A DNA stretch of 64,000 nucleotides from Heterodera schachtii (taxonomy: Eukaryota; Nematoda; Chromadorea; Rhabditida; Heteroderidae), in assembly GCA_023374025.1 (NCBI GenBank), contig SIJG01000123.1, forward strand, positions 101,227-165,226, written 5' to 3'. This document shows, in pieces, positions 59,575 through 64,000 of the stretch (position 1 is the first letter of the stretch; the number at the start of each line of letters is the position of its first letter). The notes beneath the pieces were generated by a model. It saw only the letters and a list, made by a program, of their open reading frames with translations. It had not been told where the DNA came from and did not search any database. Both the position numbers and the translations under genes were made by a program.

Positions 59575-59990
59575 GGGTTTTTTTTATGAATCGCGAAATA
59601 TTTAAATAAAATATGAATAAAAAACACTAAAATATGTATGAAATATGTACAAAAATCCAGAAATATGTCACAAATTGTCATAAAATGACCTAAATAGGCT
59701 TAGAATCATCTTTTAGTATTTAAAAATTAATTTATGATATCCCATTTCAAAAAAAAAATTTTATTTTGGAGCACATTTTCAAAAAAATTTTACTTTTCAC
59801 AAAAAATCTGCAAATTCTCAAAATTTTTGAAAAAATTGTTTGAATATTTTTGGGGGCATTTAATAAAAAATGTTCCTTAAAAATTCTCAAAAAATGCAAA
59901 ATTTGTACGAAAAAATGGGAAAAAATCCAAATATGTACATATGTAATATGTAGAAAAATCACAAAATATGTAAATAAAAGTCTCAATTTT
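59575..59990 (-). repeat. Word-array repeat (ACATATTT), third locus
   Basis: On the minus strand the word ACATATTT(T) recurs many times (59635-59670 and 59925-59965), separated by GGATTTTT and TGACA words. The layout resembles the arrays at 17.6 kb (TGCCTATTTT) and 22.2 kb (GCATATTTTG). Long minus-strand frames over it are compositional. Confidence 0.6.
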
Positions 59991-60690
59991 TGTTCGCAAA
60001 CGCAAAAAAGAAAGTGTTTTTCTTATTAATTAGGCTATGATGAATCCAGGAAAAAACATGTATTTACATAATTTTATATTTATTTTGAAATCAATTTTTA
60101 TTCATATTAAGATTAGTAATTTGTTTCATTTTTGATAAAAATTTAATCTTTATATTTTAATTTTTGTTTATTTAACATTTTTAAACATATTTTTTAAATA
60201 GATGATATATTTTTAAATTTCATTTTTATTTAAATTAAATACGAGAGCGGAAATACTTTTATAATTAATTATATTTTCATTTTTTATAGATTTACAAAAC
60301 TTTGTCTAACTGAACAGCCTTCATAATTCCAATATTCATATTTTAATTTAAATTCTATAATGAAAAAATAATCTCAAAATTTCTGACTTTTTCATTTTAA
60401 TTTTTTAAATATTTTTCTGTAGAATATTTATTTTGTCTATATCTTTTAATTATTTCCTAATTTTCCAACTCATTCAATATTACTGAAGTTTTCTGATTTC
60501 CTGAAGTTTTTTCTAACATGCATTCTGTTGAATTAACTTTACTTCATAATGCATTTGATTCTCGGCATCACTTTATCTTAAATTTTTTTTATCTTTTGCT
60601 GGGTTTTGAGGTTTTTTCATTATAAATATTCAAATTTTTACAGTGCCTTTTTGTACTTATTTGTTTTATAAAAAAATTTAATAGTATTCT
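59991..60690. other. T-rich DNA, no gene recognised
   Basis: This is T-rich + strand sequence with no supported frame. Confidence 0.5.
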
Positions 60691-60694
60691 GATG

Positions 60695-60957
60695 TTATAT
60701 TAACTGACCGATCACCACCGAGGCATGGCTCGCGATCCGCTCAGTTTTATCTCGTTCTCGCATCAGCAAAGTGTTCCACTTCTGATCAAGCCTGTGCTCA
60801 ATTTCATTCAGTTGTTGTCGAAAATGCTTCTCATATCTTTTTCCAACTTTTCCGCCTGTAGCTCGGTTTCCCCTTTTGCACCGTTTTCAATTTTCCGAAC
60901 CCGCTCTTCCAGGACATTTGTTTTTCCGAAAGCAGCTGCTTCATCTGCGTGAAATTG
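60695..60957 (-). pseudogene. Coiled-coil coding exon with one frameshift (unrecognised family)
   Basis: On the minus strand the sequence begins after an acceptor-like ATTACTTAG. It reads QFHADEAAAFGKTN, then VLEERVRKIENGAKGETELQ and AEKLEK. At the T run 60838-60842 (A run on -) the frame shifts by one base. It then continues in the neighbouring frame as FRQQLNEIEHRLDQKWNTLL, MRERDKTERIASHASVV to TAA at 60695. Both halves have heptad-like Leu/Ile spacing and dense charge, typical of a coiled coil, and GC is near 50% in a very AT-rich setting. The break in a homopolymer could be a real mutation or an assembly error. The + frame covering it (60725-60952) is a shadow. Confidence 0.55.
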
Positions 60958-60959
60958 CT

Positions 60960-63900
60960 AAGTAATTACTCTGATATTTAATTCAGACATAATTATATTC
61001 TTGGAATTTAATGAAGTTTATTAATTTAATTAGTTTTGAATTATATTGATATGTTATAGTTTCAAAGTCCCCAATTTAGCTATAAGGCCGGGCATTTATC
61101 AATAAACCACCATTTCTGATGTAATTTGTCCTTTTTTCTATTAGAGTATTATATTAATTTTCAGGCTTCTAGTATCACAAGGAAATTTATATTTTTTACT
61201 TCTTGAATGGCGAAAGTCCTTGTCCAGATTTTGAATTAAAATTTTTATTTTGCTTATCTTAAATTTTTCTTTAACTCTTTTATTCTGCTATTAACTCATA
61301 TTCTCTTTAGTGGAATATGTTGGTTTGTGTTATTAAAATTTTTACTTTTTATGCCTATTATTTTAATTATAATGAATATTAATAAAAGAACATATGGTCG
61401 CCCATTTTACTTTTTGCCATGTTTGTTTGCCATTCTTGTGAAATTAATTTATTTTAATTTATTTTCTTTTTTATATCATTTTTATACCTCGAGTTCAATT
61501 ATTTTCCTCTTCTAACAAAGTATTCTGATTTGTTTATACTTATATTTATTTTTGACAAATTTAGTGAAATTAAAATCTTTCAGGATGTTTTTATGGTTAA
61601 GGTTTTAATTTAGATATGTACATATTTAATCGTACTATAAATAGTTTATTTTATTTCGTTATTTAGATTTATTTTCAATGTTTTATAATATTATTAAATC
61701 ATTTTTGTTTTATAATGAATAAATTCTATTTTGTATTGGAATAATTTTACCACAAAAAAAACAATTCTTAAGCACTTAGCATGGAAAAAGGCTGCAATGA
61801 GTAATTTTTTGACTTTACAATAATGTTTTTATACCAAAGGAATCAATTCCTTGGCATTTTGGCAAGGAAAAAAAGCTTGGCATTGCCTGAGGATAATCAA
61901 AAATATAATTGTTCAAAAATATTGCGAAAGCACATCATTTGGCTTGGCTTTGCATTTAATACAATACCTATCCCTTCCCTATTCCACTTCATTTTTCTAT
62001 TATTTTCTTCTCATTTAAAATTTTCTCCACCTGATATTTTTGGCTTAAGTTTGCAAGACAAAAATGATATGATAAAATCAGCGCTTCACTTTTTGATTAA
62101 ATTCGATACTCGAAAATATTTTTATTCGCCTATAAAATTTGAAAAAGTTTTAAGTTGATTTAACAAAAAAACATAAAATAATATTTTATATAATCGCCTT
62201 TTGTACTTTTTTGGCTATAAATTTTTAATTTTTTTTGTTAAGCCTTTTATTCGCTATGACTGTATTCCCAAAAATGTGAATTAAGCACATAAAAGAAAGC
62301 TTAAAAACAAATATTGGTATTTTTTGTTATGCTGCACAAATTCAAAAAATAATAATTATTCTTACAAAGTGAAAACAATTGAAAAATGATATTTACTTTG
62401 TTATATGAAATAAACAATAATAAAACAATTGATAAAAGTATCTAATATTCTATAAATTGTTTAAATAAAATTTTACAAATGCGACAAAATCCTTGTTGCT
62501 GGATTTCATACACAAATAAATTTAAAAAATAATTTATGTATATATTAATCAGGGTATATTTACATATAAAATCCCTTCCAATGGAAGAGCTACAATGTCA
62601 TAAACAAACACCCTATCGGCCATGAATTCTCATAATTAGGTATTATTTAATATTAATTTTGCATATTATATAATTTGTATTTCCTTAAATGATTAAAAAT
62701 AGTTAATTTCTCTTTTGCTTATAAACCAAACTGAATGAGACAAAAAAAATTTTAATTTAATTAAATTTTGAATTTCTATTCACTAATTATATGCATTAAT
62801 TTTGTTAAATGTCTTGTCTCGCTACTCGGTGTTCTATTCGTTTGATATTAGGGTTAATCATTTCAACAAAAGTGTTTTACTTTTTTTTCTTTGTTTTTGG
62901 TACCATTTTATTAATTTTTTTTATATAATGTCAATTTTTGTGTTAGTTATATTTTATGGAAATCTCAGGCTTTCTAAAGTTTATTTCCTACTATTTTTAG
63001 GTTGATATTTATGTGTAAGTGATGTTGAAATGATAGAAAGAAATAAATAAATTCTTTCTTGTCAACTATCTCTTGTGCCTGCTACTCTGGTTTGTGTGCT
63101 TATGTGTATTTAAGTTTATTAAATAAATAATTGCGTAAAAATCATTTACATGTAAATGAAAAATAAAGTATTTGCATCACATTTTCATTTTATCAACGGC
63201 AGAAATTTTTTTTCAATACTTTTTTTGTTGTATTTATTTTCATGGTGCAGAATAAAAATAAGATAATTTCAGATGGTTATTACCAAACGTTTTTTCAATG
63301 CTCTCACACTGAAATTATAGCTTTTTATTTTTCTATTTAAATGATGAGTAAATAATTTTCTTTTTATTTTTAAATTAATTGATTTTTTTAAGTTTGTACA
63401 CAAAAAGCATTCATTAGTGCTTTATATATCGGTGATGCTCAAACCTCGCATTTTTTTACTTAAAATGAAGTATTATCTTTTTATTTGCTAATACAAAGCC
63501 AAATTCGTGATAAATTTAATATTATTTTTTTTCACAAAATATATCTGTATTTTTTATGCTCTTAGAATTATTAATATTTTCTTTGTTATTAATAAACTAT
63601 CTTTTCATATCCAAATTGTGGCTGTTTAAATTTATCTATTATAATGTTCCATACCAACTTGATACAGTCATTTTTACGTTTTGAAACGCATTACCATAAA
63701 AAATGAAAAAAAAAATTATTTTTCATTTATTTACATTTATTTTCACTTGAGTTACTTCAAAATTTGTCTTATAATTTATTGATTTTTTATTTACTATTAT
63801 TTCCACATAAAAATATTTCTAATTACGAATACATATCTATTATTACAATTCACTTTTCTAAAATATATTTCTAATTAAGAAAACATATCTATTTATTATT

Positions 63901-64000
63901 TCATATAAATTTCAATCAAGTATTTTTTTCTTTAAGTTATTTTTTAGGTTTTTATTTTGTTGTTATAAAAATATACAGTAAATTCTAGTTTACTATATCA
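60960..64000. other. T-rich DNA with one weak open frame
   Basis: Mostly T-rich on +. One frame is listed separately (61823-62158). At 61085 AAGGCCGGGC recalls the inverted repeat at 16.74 kb. The other open frames here are hydrophobic products of T-rich DNA and not supported. No repeats or RNA genes were recognised to the end of the window. Confidence 0.5.
61823..62158 (+). CDS. Hypothetical protein, 111 codons (weak)
   Basis: It starts with ATG and runs 111 codons, unusually long for this AT content. The N-terminal third is mixed (KSLALPEDNQKYNCSKILRK), the middle is hydrophobic (about residues 50-70, a possible membrane segment), and the C-terminal third is polar (FGLSLQDKNDMIKSALHF). No domain is recognised, no upstream promoter is apparent, and it has no coding-like neighbour. 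T-rich composition lowers stop frequency, so chance is not excluded. Confidence 0.25.
   Translation: MFLYQRNQFLGILARKKSLALPEDNQKYNCSKILRKHIIWLGFAFNTIPIPSLFHFIFLLFSSHLKFSPPDIFGLSLQDKNDMIKSALHFLIKFDTRKYFYSPIKFEKVLS

Noticed and set aside
61327..63005. Hydrophobic open frames at 61327-61515 and 62802-63005
   Set aside because: T-rich DNA gives Phe/Leu/Ile-rich frames by chance; no supporting splice sites or codon variety.

Overview
This is a very AT-rich, gene-poor stretch of a eukaryotic (almost certainly metazoan) chromosome. By eye about four bases in five are A or T. Candidate exons end at short pyrimidine-plus-CAG acceptors, LTR retrotransposons are present, and nothing is bacterial: no operons, no ribosome binding sites and no dense ORFs. 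An AT-rich invertebrate such as a nematode is my best guess, but the window alone does not prove it. One assembly gap (980 N) follows a satellite array.

Layout: 111-7192 is a tandem satellite with a unit of about 391 bp, 18 full copies plus a stub, running into the gap at 7193-8172. 8988-13766 is a complete Ty3/gypsy LTR retrotransposon on the minus strand with identical LTRs but a broken gag-pol. 14.7-18.1 kb holds a hairpin, a GA-rich tract, two short coding-like fragments on opposite strands and an array of short words. 18.2-58.5 kb is mainly A-rich on the + strand, made of diverged repeats. Set into it are a non-LTR retrotransposon remnant (31.6-32.0 kb), two non-autonomous hAT-like elements with perfect 8-bp target duplications (33272-33569 and 40319-41054), a second complete gypsy element on the plus strand (41610-46600), a GA microsatellite of about 1 kb (47.6-48.5 kb), a 2 x 510 bp tandem duplication (51.1-52.1 kb), one plausible host exon (52926-53286, minus) and a foldback-like element with inverted arrays of a 15-17 bp word (55.75-57.06 kb). 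From about 58.7 kb the + strand becomes T-rich; a coiled-coil coding fragment with one frameshift lies at 60695-60957 (minus).

How it fits together: almost every recognisable coding sequence belongs to mobile elements. The two gypsy elements are related families. They share the primer-binding-site sequence, the end of the LTR and the gag-pol order, and both sit in the same 5-bp target AAAAC when read in element orientation. Both are disabled by different lesions, and both lose frame at the same place, the end of the RNase H domain. The non-autonomous elements each carry their own array of a short subterminal word. A small GC-rich hairpin recurs at six or more sites after a conserved leader. 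Host genes, if any are active here, appear only as isolated short exons that stand out by higher GC, possibly parts of genes with very long AT-rich introns.
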